A stretch of DNA of 49,550 nucleotides from Campylobacterales bacterium (GCA_027081015.1 JALWMA010000062.1:1-49550), one strand, 5' to 3'. Positions 1-7,991 are shown, counted from the stretch's first letter. The notes: a model not told the origin generated them from the letters alone. Numbers and translations: made by a program.

Positions 1-1
1 T

Positions 2-271
2 CAGGTGCAGCTGCACCAGAACTACTGGGGCGGTAAGAGAAAGGCCGATGTTTTCAGGCTGCATGACGACAATATCAACAGAAGCGGCCGGATAGATAGG
101 TCGGGAGCCATCTATTCGGGCTCCATTTCCGTCGGTGTCAACAAGTGGGTCATAGCGGAAGTGGCGGTCAGGGCTCGCGTAGAGACCGAAGGAAGCGGTT
201 CTACGGCGAGACTCGACTTCAGGAACCCGGACTTCGTACGTATTCCCTGGGTCCGTTTCGACTTCTCGTAA
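2..271 (+). CDS. C-terminal end of an unidentified protein (5' partial)
   Basis: An open frame enters from the left edge and ends with TAA at 269-271, so only about the last 89 residues are visible. The composition looks like real coding sequence: the frame is rich in Gly, Ser, Arg and aromatic residues and ends in Arg-Phe-Asp-Phe-Ser. A terminal aromatic residue and alternating polar/hydrophobic residues could fit the last strands of an outer-membrane barrel or secreted beta-rich protein, but this is only a guess and no family is recognised. The true start lies outside the window. A GTG at 5-7 is in frame but has no reason to be the start. A dispersed repeat follows 43 bases after the stop. 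Confidence 0.45.
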   Translation, partial: QVQLHQNYWGGKRKADVFRLHDDNINRSGRIDRSGAIYSGSISVGVNKWVIAEVAVRARVETEGSGSTARLDFRNPDFVRIPWVRFDFS

Positions 272-313
272 ATAGTGTTCGGGAGAGGATTTCTCCCGAC
301 GCTACCATATTGA

Positions 314-438
314 AACTGATTTTACGCAAATGCGTAAAATCATCTCGAAATCCAAGATTTCGAAGCTTTAGGGGGTTGTAGGGCCGGTCAGGCCCTGCCA
401 AATTGCGGGCTTGGCCCGGAATTTGCGTAACATCAGTT
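314..438 (+). repeat. Dispersed four-hairpin repeat, copy 1 (complete)
   Basis: This 125-bp element is bounded by near-perfect 18-bp inverted repeats, AACTGATTTTACGCAAAT at 314-331 and ATTTGCGTAACATCAGTT at 421-438 (one mismatch). Inside are, in order, a TTACGC/GCGTAA palindrome, a CGAAAT/ATTTCG hairpin, the conserved block AGCTTTAGGGGGTTGTAGGG, an AGGGCC/GGCCCT hairpin and an AAATT-GCGGGC/GCCCGG-AATTT hairpin. Other copies lie at about 24317, 25362, 26557, 38223, 38342 and 43904. It ends 16 bases before the ATG of the next gene, so it could form part of that gene's leader. Confidence 0.85.
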
Positions 439-454
439 AAAAAGAGGAGGGTGA

Positions 455-739
455 ATGGTTCGTATATTTTGGATCCTTTGCCTCGGTTTTATGATTGCTG
501 CAGGAGCCGATATGAAACAGAGTATTGAAGATCTCGAAACAGTGAGGGCGGAGTATGAACCCAGGCTAATGCAGATAGATGGCATCGAAGGGGTCGGTTT
601 CGGTATTCGGGAGGATGGAAAAAAGTCTTTGAAGATCTATATCTCCAAACCCGAAGAGGAGATCTCTTCGAAGCTGCCGGAAGCTCTCAAACGAGACGAT
701 GTGGAGCTGGAATTCGTCGGTGAGATAGAGGCGGAGTAG
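455..739 (+). CDS. Small exported protein of unknown function
   Basis: A 94-residue protein whose ATG follows a strong GAGGAGG ribosome site. Residues 1-18 form a short hydrophobic signal-like segment, so it is probably exported. The body (about residues 36-94) has the pattern Ile-Asp-Gly-Ile-Glu-Gly-Val-Gly-Phe-Gly-Ile followed by a lysine-rich strand, Lys-Ile-Tyr-Ile-Ser, and a later Leu-Pro. This resembles the small alpha/beta domain often seen at the N-terminus of bacterial trypsin-like proteases and in stand-alone hypothetical proteins, where it has no known activity. No catalytic residues are present. The dispersed repeat lies directly upstream. The gene runs convergently into the EamA permease gene with only 14 bases between them. 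Confidence 0.7.
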   Translation: MVRIFWILCLGFMIAAGADMKQSIEDLETVRAEYEPRLMQIDGIEGVGFGIREDGKKSLKIYISKPEEEISSKLPEALKRDDVELEFVGEIEAE

Positions 740-753
740 AAGGTGCTTTTTTT

Positions 754-1665
754 TCAGCTCTTTTTGAGCAGAAGCCCGGCGGTAACGATCATACCTATTC
801 CAAGCCATACCCAAAAGTCGGGAAACGGGTCGCCGAGCATGATTCCGAAGCCTACGGCAAACGGAATATTGGCGTAGCTGATCGCACCCACTATACCTGC
901 GCGGCCGAGGGAGTAGGCTTTTGTAAGAAGCCACTGCGAGAGGGTCGAGATCAGGGCCATTAGCACGATCAGCATCCAGGTTTGCGTAGAAGAGGGGAGG
1001 CTGAAGGCGGGAAACAGAAATTTAAGCGCTTCGGGCGGATTTACAAAAGGTGCTGCCGCAAAAAGCGTAAGCGGCAGAACCGTTCCGAGCCCTACGAAAG
1101 AGAGTACGATGATGCGCGCATCATATATCTCTCTTATGCGTTTGATGGTCGCGTAAGCGCAGGCGGCGAAGAAGCCTCCCAAAAGTCCCAGAAAATGGTC
1201 GTAGCCCATCCCTATACCCGTAGGTTTGGCGATGAGCACTACACCGCCGAAACCTATGAGAAGGGCCGCTACGGCATATACGTTAAGCCTCTCTTTCATA
1301 AGGAAAAAGGCGAGAATGGCGACAAAAAGGGGCGAGGTTTTGTTCAGGGTGATAGCTTCACCGAGCGGAATCGCGGTTATGGTGTAGAAAAAGAGTATCA
1401 TCGCACTGAAGCCGAAGAGTCCGCGAAGCAGAAGCAGATGGAGTTTTCCGCCCGGCAGCGATACGGGAGTGTGGCGAAGTGCGGCCAGTATGATGAGTAC
1501 TCCTATCGCGTTGCGGAAAAAGACTATCTCCATGGCGCTCAGATCTTCTCCCAAGATCTTTGCGACGGCTCCGTTGAGTGCCGATATGATGGCACTTGCA
1601 AGCATAAAGAGTATGCCCTGATCTATACTGTGTACTCTTTTGAGCGTCCTGTACATCGATCTCAC
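754..1665 (-). CDS. EamA/DMT-family permease
   Basis: A 303-residue integral membrane protein with about ten hydrophobic helices and the two-fold internal repeat of EamA (drug/metabolite transporter) proteins. The first repeat carries a typical start, Gly-Ala-Val-Ala-Lys, and the motif Glu-Ile-Val-Phe-Phe-Arg-Asn. The end of each repeat has the usual Pro-rich helix, for example Ala-Asn-Ile-Pro-Phe-Ala near residue 268. Family length is about 290-310, so it is complete. Members move small metabolites such as amino acids, SAM or metallophores across the inner membrane; substrate cannot be read from sequence. The ATG at 1665 lacks a strong ribosome site. It is transcribed alone, in the same direction as the GGDEF-EAL gene whose 3' end lies 55 bases upstream. 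Confidence 0.88.
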   Translation of the reverse strand: MRSMYRTLKRVHSIDQGILFMLASAIISALNGAVAKILGEDLSAMEIVFFRNAIGVLIILAALRHTPVSLPGGKLHLLLLRGLFGFSAMILFFYTITAIPLGEAITLNKTSPLFVAILAFFLMKERLNVYAVAALLIGFGGVVLIAKPTGIGMGYDHFLGLLGGFFAACAYATIKRIREIYDARIIVLSFVGLGTVLPLTLFAAAPFVNPPEALKFLFPAFSLPSSTQTWMLIVLMALISTLSQWLLTKAYSLGRAGIVGAISYANIPFAVGFGIMLGDPFPDFWVWLGIGMIVTAGLLLKKS

Positions 1666-1720
1666 TTTACTATCGGGATTTATGCGTGATTGCAGTCGGG
1701 CGGAATTATAGCAGAACTAT

Positions 1721-4024
1721 CTACACTCGGCAGCCGGTCGCCATGTTCTGCGAGTCTATAAAGCGGTCGAGTTCGTCGAGGGAGAGGGGCCTCGAGAAGA
1801 AGTACCCCTGGTAGAGGTCGCAGCCCAGTTCGTTCAACCTTCTAAACTGCTCCTCCTCTTCCACCCCTTCGGCGAGTATGGCGAATCCAAGCGTCTTGCC
1901 CAGTGTTATTATCGCCTTGACCATCGCTTCCGATTCGTTGTCTACAAGGAGAGTTTCGATGAAGCTCTTATCGATCTTCAACTCGTCGATAGGAAGCTTT
2001 TTCAGCATTCCCAAAGAGGAGTATCCTGTTCCGAAGTCGTCGAGGGAGATATTCAGACCGTACTCTTTCAGCCTCTGCAGTGTGGCGAGGATGAACTCAA
2101 GCTCCTCTATGAAGAGTGACTCGGTAATCTCCACCACTATATGCGAGGGGTCCATCGCACCCCTCTCTATTGTCTCTATGAAGGTCTCCACAAACCCCTT
2201 TTCGTTGAACTGCCTTATGGAGATATTGATCGCGAGACAGAATTCGATACCTCTCTTTTTCTGAAGAGAACCGATCTCCTCTATCGCATGTTTGGTAATG
2301 TATCTGCCGATTTTCGTCATAAGGCCGCTCTCTTCGGCTATCTTTATGAACTCATCGGGGTGTATCTGGCCGAGCCTGCCGTTCTCCCACCTGACCAGGG
2401 TTTCGACACCGTGAAGTGTACCGTCTTTGCGCATTTGTGGCTGGTATACCAGCGTCAGTTCGTCTCTCTCTATCGCATTTCTGAGCTCATGCTCCATTAT
2501 GGAGTACCTGTTTCTCATCGCCTTCAGTTCGCTTGTGAAGAAGGCGAAGCTGTTTTTGGAGCGTTTTGCATGGTACATCGCGATGTCCGCGGCACTGAGC
2601 AGCTCGAAAAGCTTGGTGCCGTCGAGCGGGTAGCGGCTTATACCTATGCTGACGCCTACGGTAAACTCCATCCCCTCCACCTCGTAGGGCCGGGAGATCG
2701 CTTCGATAAGCAGGCGCGCGTTTTCACTAAGCCTGTCGATGTCGTATTCGTGGCAGAGCATGATGAATTCGTCGCCTCCGTGGCGGATCACCATGGTACC
2801 TTTGGGCATCGAGGCCTTTAGCCGTTTTGCCACCTCTACGAGTATCAGGTCTCCGTAGTGATGGCCTATGCTGTCGTTTATATTTTTGAAGTTGTCGAGA
2901 TCTATGAAGCCTACGCTAAAGGGCGGCGCTCCGTCGTAAATCCACGAGTCTATCTTCTTTTGCAGGTACATCCGGTTCGGAAGTTTAGTGAGGTTGTCGT
3001 GCATCGCCTGGTAGAGAAGCTCTTTCGATTTTCTCTTCTCTATCGCGTTGATGGTATAGAAGAGATAGTAGACCACTATAAAGATGAAGAGGAACGAGAC
3101 GATATTTATGATCCAGTAGTTGGAGACTTTGTCGAAGATCTTTTCGGTGGACATATGGTAGTGGACCCAGAGCTTGTAGTCGGGTACGTACTGCCAGCTT
3201 ATGATGTAGGACTCCCCGTTTGGAGAGTCGAATAGAACGACGGCCGGTTTTTTACTCTTTTTGAGCTCTTCGAATGTCGTTTTGGCCTCGGTTTCGAGGG
3301 CTCTGCCCCCCTCTTCGGAGTAGCGCTGGCTCTCTGTTACGGGCTTGGTGTAGAGTTCCGGATATTTTAACGGAGATTTGTCGCTGTGGTAAATTCGGTA
3401 CCAGGAGTCGTCCAGAAATATCTCGAGCTCCGTACCGATGTCCGTGTAGGCTTTCCAGATCGAGCGCGCGCTGCTTAGATGCAGGCCGAGCGAAAGCACC
3501 GCTACAACCTCTCCGTCATCGTCTCTGACAGCTTTATGCAGAGGTAGAATCCACTCGTTCAGGGCTTTGTCGTAGAAGGCCCTTCCTATCACCATGCCCC
3601 TCTCTTCCAGAGCCTTTTCGAATGCATGGCAGCTCTCTTTGGAGTGTTTCAGGTTTTGCAGCTCTTCGGGGCTGCATGTTTTGCTGAGCAGAACGATATT
3701 GCCTTCGGGATCACTTATCGAGATGCCTGCGAGGGCCGGATTCATCTGAAGGAGGTTTTTAAAGAGCCTTCTTACATGGTCTCCGTCATTGATCTCCTCA
3801 TCTTCGAAAAGGTGTCTGTCCAGAATGTTGAGCAATATCTCCTGCTGAATGAAGTAGTGGTTCGTAGCTTCGCTCGTCGACTTGCTCAGATACGCAAGTT
3901 CCGACCGCAGATCCCTTTCGACGTTTTTATACTGCATATACGAAATGAGCACCAGAAGTGCAAGACCCATCCCCAGAAGTATGTAAAAGAGTGTCCAGAG
4001 ATTCTTTTTGAGCAGATGCTTCAT
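1721..4024 (-). CDS. Membrane-anchored GGDEF-EAL c-di-GMP enzyme with periplasmic sensor
   Basis: A 767-residue protein. A transmembrane helix at about residues 12-30 is followed by a periplasmic sensor to about residue 300 that looks like a double-Cache (PDC) fold, then a second helix at about 305-325. The GGDEF domain has an intact GGDEF at 416-420, preceded by Arg-His. The EAL domain carries Glu541-Thr-Leu instead of EAL, which keeps the metal-binding Glu, and an intact Asp-Asp-Phe-Gly-Thr-Gly loop near 660. Both activities are therefore possible: diguanylate cyclase and c-di-GMP phosphodiesterase, gated by an extracellular ligand. The start ATG at 4024 has only a weak GGGTCGA ribosome site. 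It is divergent from the DUF1538 module. The ligand cannot be told from sequence. Confidence 0.9.
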   Translation of the reverse strand: MKHLLKKNLWTLFYILLGMGLALLVLISYMQYKNVERDLRSELAYLSKSTSEATNHYFIQQEILLNILDRHLFEDEEINDGDHVRRLFKNLLQMNPALAGISISDPEGNIVLLSKTCSPEELQNLKHSKESCHAFEKALEERGMVIGRAFYDKALNEWILPLHKAVRDDDGEVVAVLSLGLHLSSARSIWKAYTDIGTELEIFLDDSWYRIYHSDKSPLKYPELYTKPVTESQRYSEEGGRALETEAKTTFEELKKSKKPAVVLFDSPNGESYIISWQYVPDYKLWVHYHMSTEKIFDKVSNYWIINIVSFLFIFIVVYYLFYTINAIEKRKSKELLYQAMHDNLTKLPNRMYLQKKIDSWIYDGAPPFSVGFIDLDNFKNINDSIGHHYGDLILVEVAKRLKASMPKGTMVIRHGGDEFIMLCHEYDIDRLSENARLLIEAISRPYEVEGMEFTVGVSIGISRYPLDGTKLFELLSAADIAMYHAKRSKNSFAFFTSELKAMRNRYSIMEHELRNAIERDELTLVYQPQMRKDGTLHGVETLVRWENGRLGQIHPDEFIKIAEESGLMTKIGRYITKHAIEEIGSLQKKRGIEFCLAINISIRQFNEKGFVETFIETIERGAMDPSHIVVEITESLFIEELEFILATLQRLKEYGLNISLDDFGTGYSSLGMLKKLPIDELKIDKSFIETLLVDNESEAMVKAIITLGKTLGFAILAEGVEEEEQFRRLNELGCDLYQGYFFSRPLSLDELDRFIDSQNMATGCRV

Positions 4025-4266
4025 TCGACCCTTTCGAAAAAGCTGCGATTACCGGAATATAATCGACAATTTTTCAGTATAGATGATACTCTACGGTCGA
4101 TTGAATTATATCGAATAAAATATATTATTTAAACCGATAATACTTTTCCGGTGACTGATACTTTTTTGCCACACTCGATACCTTTTGCCCCAGTTTGAGT
4201 CGATAGCGGTGCCCATTACAGATAAAATCTGTTACAATCATTGAAAAAATGATCGAATAGGGTGCC
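4025..4266. other. Divergent intergenic region with repeated ATACTTTT-like boxes
   Basis: This 242-base AT-rich gap separates two divergent genes. It holds ATACTTTT at 4140-4147 and 4158-4165 and a variant ATACCTTT at 4178-4185, spaced 18-20 bases apart and so on roughly the same helix face. They sit 45-90 bases upstream of the putative -10 of the DUF1538 operon, where an activator could bind. This is a visual pattern only. Confidence 0.3.
4230..4238 (+). promoter_or_regulatory. Extended -10 promoter of the DUF1538 operon
   Basis: TGTTACAAT matches an extended -10 (TGn plus TACAAT at 4233-4238), 28 bases before the ATG at 4267. No good -35 is visible, as is common in Campylobacterota. Confidence 0.5.
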
Positions 4267-5790
4267 ATGTTCATAGAATCGGTGAGACTCTTTTTGGATG
4301 ATTTGAAGAGCTCTTTCAGGGATCTTGCCCCGATAGTCGCGGTAGTCGTATTCTTTCAGGCTGCAGTAGTGCAGAGTATGCCCCAGAATCCGGCATCCAT
4401 CGTGACGGGCCTGCTGATAGTAGCGGTGGGGCTGGCGCTCTTCATTCGCGGGCTGGAGCTCGGGATATTCCCGATCGGCGAGAATCTCGCGGTAGAATTT
4501 GCCAAAAAGGGGTCGCTCTTCTGGCTGCTTCTTTTCGCCTTTACCATAGGCTTCTCCACGACGGTTGCGGAACCCGCGCTTATCGCCATAGCCGATAAGG
4601 CGGCCGCGATAAGCGCAGGAAAGATCGACGCCTTTGCTCTTCGTATGACGGTTGCCGTTTCGGTCGGCTTCGCCATAGCGCTCGGGGTGTTTCGTATCTT
4701 GACGGGCCACCCCATCCACTACTATATCATCACCGGTTACGTACTGGTGGTGGCTATAACCTTTTTCGCACCCAAAGAGATCGTGGGGCTCGCTTACGAC
4801 AGCGGCGGCGTTACCACCTCTACGGTGACGGTGCCTCTCGTAGCCGCATTGGGTATAGGCCTGGCCTCTTCCATAAAGGGCAGAAACCCTGCTATCGACG
4901 GTTTCGGGCTCATAGCCTTCGCCTCGTTGACGCCGATGATATTCGTGCAGCTGTACGGCATCGCCGTATATGCCGTGTCGCCGCAGGAGGCTGCAGCCTC
5001 GTTTGCCGTTATGGAGGAGGCGGTACGCGAGACGGTCGAGTCGAAAGAGCGTTTCGACACCGGCGAAATTCTTTGGGACCTGGTGGCCGTAATAAGGGAT
5101 GTGGCCCCGATTCTGCTGGTGATCTTTTTCTTTCAATATTTCGTTATAAAAAAGGCGGTTGCCCATCTCAAAAAGATTTCGGTCGGAATCGTTATGGTCA
5201 TCCTGGGTCTCTACGCCTTTATCGTAGGACTCGAGATGGGTCTTTTTCCGATAGGCGAGACCATCGCGTTTCAGCTTACATCGATGAAAAACGACCTTCT
5301 CATATACCTTTTCGGATTTATGATCGGTTTCTCCACCACGATGGCGGAGCCGGCTCTTCTTGCCATAGCCATAAAGGCGCAGGAAGTTAGCGAAGGGAGC
5401 ATAAACCAGGGTGTGCTTCGCGTGGCGGTGGCTGTGGGGGTGGCTATCGGAATCGCCCTCGGAGCCTATCGCATAGTTGCGGGAGATCCGATCCACTACT
5501 ACATCATAGCGGGCTATATTCTCGTAATCGTTATGACATATTTCGCCCCTCGATACATCATTCCGATCGCCTACGACAGCGGCGGGGTCACTACATCTAC
5601 GGTCACCGTTCCCCTTGTGGCGGCTCTGGGGCTGGGGCTTGCCGAAAATATAGAGGGCCGAAACCCTCTCGTGGACGGGTTCGGCCTGATCGCCTTCGCA
5701 TCGCTGTTTCCGATGATAACCGTGATGGGTTACGGCACATATGCCCATTTCGCGGCGGGCAAAACAATCCAGAAAAAGGAGAGTGCATGA
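4267..5790 (+). CDS. Duplicated DUF1538 membrane protein, putative transporter
   Basis: A 507-residue, very hydrophobic protein made of two homologous halves (about residues 8-245 and 265-500). Each half contains Leu-Phe-Pro-Ile-Gly-Glu, then Ile-Gly-Phe-Ser-Thr-Thr-x-Ala-Glu-Pro-Ala-Leu, then the near-identical block [20 protein letters not shown] (residues about 178-197 and 437-456), then Gly-Arg-Asn-Pro and Asp-Gly-Phe-Gly-Leu-Ile-Ala. This is the DUF1538 family, known to me only as an uncharacterised membrane family. Two inverted or parallel repeats with polar, Gly/Ser/Thr-rich breaks in helices are typical of secondary transporters, so transport of a small ion or solute is a reasonable inference. 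Its stop overlaps the start of the PII-like gene (ATGA), which argues for coupled translation and a shared function. Confidence 0.88.
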   Translation: MFIESVRLFLDDLKSSFRDLAPIVAVVVFFQAAVVQSMPQNPASIVTGLLIVAVGLALFIRGLELGIFPIGENLAVEFAKKGSLFWLLLFAFTIGFSTTVAEPALIAIADKAAAISAGKIDAFALRMTVAVSVGFAIALGVFRILTGHPIHYYIITGYVLVVAITFFAPKEIVGLAYDSGGVTTSTVTVPLVAALGIGLASSIKGRNPAIDGFGLIAFASLTPMIFVQLYGIAVYAVSPQEAAASFAVMEEAVRETVESKERFDTGEILWDLVAVIRDVAPILLVIFFFQYFVIKKAVAHLKKISVGIVMVILGLYAFIVGLEMGLFPIGETIAFQLTSMKNDLLIYLFGFMIGFSTTMAEPALLAIAIKAQEVSEGSINQGVLRVAVAVGVAIGIALGAYRIVAGDPIHYYIIAGYILVIVMTYFAPRYIIPIAYDSGGVTTSTVTVPLVAALGLGLAENIEGRNPLVDGFGLIAFASLFPMITVMGYGTYAHFAAGKTIQKKESA

Positions 5791-6137
5791 AGTTTGTCGC
5801 ACTTGTGGCGATAGTGGCCGAAGAGAGGGAAGAGGAGGCGATAAAGATCGCCAAGGAGTCCGGCGCAGGCGCCGTTACCGTTCTGCGCGGCCGCAACATC
5901 GGTCTGAAAGAGAAGAAGATATTTTTCGGTCTCACGCTTGAGGAGAACGTCTCCATGCTGCTGTTCATACTGCCGCGGAAAATCTCGATGCGTGTTATGA
6001 AAGCGCTCAAAGAGGAGATGGATATGCAGAACGACGAAAACAGCTCGATAGCCTTTACCGTCCCTCTGTCGCATGTGGCCGGCCTGAATATAGAAGAGCT
6101 CCATAAATTCGAAAACGAGATAAAACAGATTCTGTAA
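5787..6137 (+). CDS. PII-like signalling protein
   Basis: A 116-residue protein with the length and beta-alpha-beta pattern of PII (GlnB-like) trimers: strand [11 protein letters not shown], helix to about residue 26, strand AVTVLRG, then a loop at about 33-50 that is shorter than the classical T-loop and has no uridylylation Tyr motif, followed by a strand, a helix and a Ser-Ile-Ala-Phe-Thr-Val-Pro strand. Such proteins bind adenine nucleotides or small effectors and gate transporters or enzymes. The ATG lies inside the stop of the DUF1538 gene (4-base overlap), which suggests that the membrane protein is its partner. A CBS-pair gene follows 12 bases later. Assignment to the PII superfamily is by pattern and context; the ligand is unknown. 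Confidence 0.8.
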   Translation: MKFVALVAIVAEEREEEAIKIAKESGAGAVTVLRGRNIGLKEKKIFFGLTLEENVSMLLFILPRKISMRVMKALKEEMDMQNDENSSIAFTVPLSHVAGLNIEELHKFENEIKQIL

Positions 6138-6149
6138 AAGGAGGAAGGT

Positions 6150-6545
6150 ATGCTGGTAGAAGATGTAATGACTCCGAAAGAGAGGCTGGTGATCGTCTCG
6201 CAGATGGCGCCCGTGCGGGAGGCGCTTATGCTTATGAAGAGGCACAGGGTAAAAGCGGTCATAGTGCAAAAGAGTTCGGAAAACGGGGCTTACGGGCTGG
6301 TGACGTTCAAAAACATCCTTCAGTCTATCGTGGCCGAAGACGGCGATATAGACCTGCTCAACGTCTACGATATCGCCTCCATGCCCTCCATTTCGGTCTC
6401 GAGAAAGCTCGATATGAAGTATGCGGCGCAGATGATGGTCAAGAACAGCATAAAGAGGCTGCTCGTCATAGACGACAACGAGATTTACGGAATTTTGACG
6501 ATGAGCGATATCATAGGTGTACTGCTCAACGACGTGGAGGCGTAG
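6150..6545 (+). CDS. CBS-domain-pair protein
   Basis: A 131-residue soluble protein consisting of two CBS motifs (about residues 1-60 and 68-131). The first begins Val-Glu-Asp-Val-Met-Thr-Pro and ends Tyr-Gly-Leu-Val-Thr; the second has the usual Lys-Arg-Leu-Leu-Val-Ile-Asp-Asp followed by Ile-Tyr-Gly-Ile-Leu-Thr-Met-Ser-Asp-Ile. CBS pairs bind adenosine compounds (AMP, ATP, SAM) and regulate partners. A strong AAAGGAGG site precedes the ATG. Only 12 bases separate it from the PII-like gene, so the module encodes two putative adenine-nucleotide sensors next to one membrane protein. Its stop is 9 bases from the convergent gene at 6555-7004. Confidence 0.9.
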   Translation: MLVEDVMTPKERLVIVSQMAPVREALMLMKRHRVKAVIVQKSSENGAYGLVTFKNILQSIVAEDGDIDLLNVYDIASMPSISVSRKLDMKYAAQMMVKNSIKRLLVIDDNEIYGILTMSDIIGVLLNDVEA

Positions 6546-6554
6546 GTTATATGG

Positions 6555-7004
6555 TCAAAGTCTGATTTTCGCGGCATGAAAGAGGGTAGGGTTCTCCTCC
6601 TTTTTCGACTCGTGTAGAGCGATTATCAGGCGTGCTATGATCTCCTCCGGCGAGATCTTCTCTTCTCCGATCTCCATGATTGCCGCGGCCACGTTTCCTT
6701 CGTCGACCTCTTTGGCAAAAAGGCGCAGAATCTTTTTGAAGGCTATCTCACCCTTCGAAATGGGGGTGTTGTGGTATATGACGAAGAAGAGATCCTGGTC
6801 GAGCGCCATAACCATATCGGTTTTGCGGACATTTTTCTCGAGCGTGAGCAGCATTCGCAGCGGGGCCTGGACCAAAATGGCGCTCGAGTGGAGTCCGTAT
6901 CTTCCGAAATCATACTGCGCCATATCGATATAGTTTCTTATCAGTGGCTCGACATGTCTCAACATTATCTTGAGACGCGGATTTTTGCGTATGATATCAT
7001 TCAT
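6555..7004 (-). CDS. Unknown protein with a degenerate GGDEF-like segment
   Basis: A 149-residue soluble protein that I do not recognise as a named family. Residues about 40-95 read like the core of a GGDEF domain: a strand, then Lys-Asn-Val-Arg-Lys-Thr-Asp-Met-Val-Met-Ala, then Leu-Asp-Gln-Asp-Leu-Phe where an active enzyme has GGDEF, then a hydrophobic strand and Ile-Tyr-His-Asn-Thr. If this reading is right, it is a catalytically dead remnant that might bind a nucleotide or partner. The final 40 residues are helical. The start at 7004 has no Shine-Dalgarno sequence, but a TACAAT hexamer lies six bases upstream, suggesting a leaderless message. It is convergent with the CBS gene. Confidence 0.65.
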   Translation of the reverse strand: MNDIIRKNPRLKIMLRHVEPLIRNYIDMAQYDFGRYGLHSSAILVQAPLRMLLTLEKNVRKTDMVMALDQDLFFVIYHNTPISKGEIAFKKILRLFAKEVDEGNVAAAIMEIGEEKISPEEIIARLIIALHESKKEENPTLFHAAKIRL

Positions 7005-7010
7005 GACGTT

Positions 7011-7016
7011 ATTGTA
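7011..7016 (-). promoter_or_regulatory. -10 element six bases before the start codon (leaderless candidate)
   Basis: On the minus strand TACAAT is followed by six bases and the ATG of the 149-residue gene. Transcription would begin at or next to the start codon. Confidence 0.45.
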
Positions 7017-7132
7017 CCATTCATTTTAACCGTTTATCCACAATATTGACCAATCCCCGGGCGCCGGCACTTGTGCGGTTCGGTTTTCGCTATACCTGAT
7101 AGAATATATCGTCATTTGGCGCCTATCTGTTA

Positions 7133-7141
7133 TGCTATAAT
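7133..7141 (+). promoter_or_regulatory. Extended -10 promoter of the HAD phosphatase gene
   Basis: TGCTATAAT is a perfect extended -10 (TG at 7133-7134, TATAAT at 7136-7141). It predicts a short leader holding the GGAGG site used by the ATG at 7171. Confidence 0.65.
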
Positions 7142-7170
7142 ATTTTATTATGGCTAACCGGAGGTGCACA

Positions 7171-7947
7171 ATGCGGGACTTTAGGGAGATAGAGGCCGTT
7201 CTTCTGGATATAGACGGTGTGTTGTACGAAGGTGACAGGCCGGTAGAGGGGGCGCAGAAGGTGATAGGGGAGCTTCAAAAAAAGTACCCGATCAGGTTCA
7301 TAACCAATACGACGAGAAAAACCCGCGCTGCGGTTTACGACAAGCTTAGGGGGATGGGGTTCGCGGTCGGGCCCGACTCGATCTTCACCGCCCTCGACGC
7401 CGCGGCGGCCTTTTTGAAGCAAAACCGTGCGAGCGGCTATTTTCTTCTCTACGAGAAGGTGGCCGACCAATTTGCCGCCTTCGAGAGCGAAAAACCCGAT
7501 TATGTCGTCGTGGCCGACGCATATACCGACTTTACCTACGAGAGGCTGAACAGGGCGTTTAGACACCTGATGGATGGGGCGGATCTTCTTGCGATAGCCA
7601 AAAACCGCTACTTCAAAGACAGGGACGGCATGTTGAGCCTCGATGCCGGCGGATTCGTGGCGCTGCTGGAGTTCGCCGCGCAGAAGGAGGCGAAGATACT
7701 CGGAAAGCCGAGCCGCGACTTTTTCAGGCTGGCGTGCGAATCGATGGGTGTGGAGCCAGAGAGGGTGCTGATGGTCGGTGACGATATAGAGAGCGATATC
7801 CTCGGGGCGCAGAAGGCTGGGATGAGAGCCTGCCAGGTAAAGACGGGTAAATTCCGCCCCGAAGACCTGGAAAGCGGCATAGAGCCCGACTGCCTGATAG
7901 ACTCCGTAGCCGACCTTCCGAAACTGCTCGACGGCAATGAGGTATAA
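7171..7947 (+). CDS. HAD-IIA family hydrolase (LHPP-like phosphatase)
   Basis: A 258-residue HAD-superfamily phosphatase of subclass IIA. Motif I is Asp13-Ile-Asp15-Gly near the N-terminus, giving the nucleophile and general acid. Motif II is Phe-Ile-Thr-Asn-Thr-Thr, with the IIA-type Asn-Thr-Thr-Arg. The Lys of motif III is in Leu-Gly-Lys-Pro-Ser, and motif IV is Gly-Asp-Asp-Ile-Glu-Ser-Asp. The closest known group is LHPP-like or NagD-like phosphatases that act on small phosphorylated compounds; the substrate is not deducible. I place the start at 7171 because GGAGGT precedes it by five bases. An upstream in-frame ATG at 7150 lies only eight bases after the -10 and would add seven residues. 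Confidence 0.9.
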   Translation: MRDFREIEAVLLDIDGVLYEGDRPVEGAQKVIGELQKKYPIRFITNTTRKTRAAVYDKLRGMGFAVGPDSIFTALDAAAAFLKQNRASGYFLLYEKVADQFAAFESEKPDYVVVADAYTDFTYERLNRAFRHLMDGADLLAIAKNRYFKDRDGMLSLDAGGFVALLEFAAQKEAKILGKPSRDFFRLACESMGVEPERVLMVGDDIESDILGAQKAGMRACQVKTGKFRPEDLESGIEPDCLIDSVADLPKLLDGNEV

Positions 7948-7948
7948 T
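7943..7948 (+). promoter_or_regulatory. Possible -10 promoter for the asparaginase-like/addB pair
   Basis: TATAAT overlaps the stop codon of the HAD gene and lies 43 bases before the TTG start of the next gene. It would allow independent transcription of the downstream pair. Confidence 0.4.
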
Positions 7949-7991
7949 TTGCGTAGTATCGGTTAGATATTTTTTTAGGGAGTCGCAAAAG

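Noticed and set aside
745-775. T-run and short hairpin between two convergent genes, a possible terminator
   Set aside because: The hairpin (GCTC/GAGC) lies within the EamA coding sequence and has only four base pairs; the T-run at 745-752 has no preceding strong stem.
4216-5802. A 528-codon minus-strand open frame across the DUF1538 gene
   Set aside because: It lies wholly antisense to a gene with clear family motifs; its translation is rich in Arg, His and Tyr with no domain sense. High-GC third positions on the real strand create such shadows.
7034-7042. A perfect TTATCCACA DnaA-box-like sequence
   Set aside because: Only one box, with no cluster, AT-rich unwinding region or dnaA/dnaN neighbours, so there is no support for an origin.
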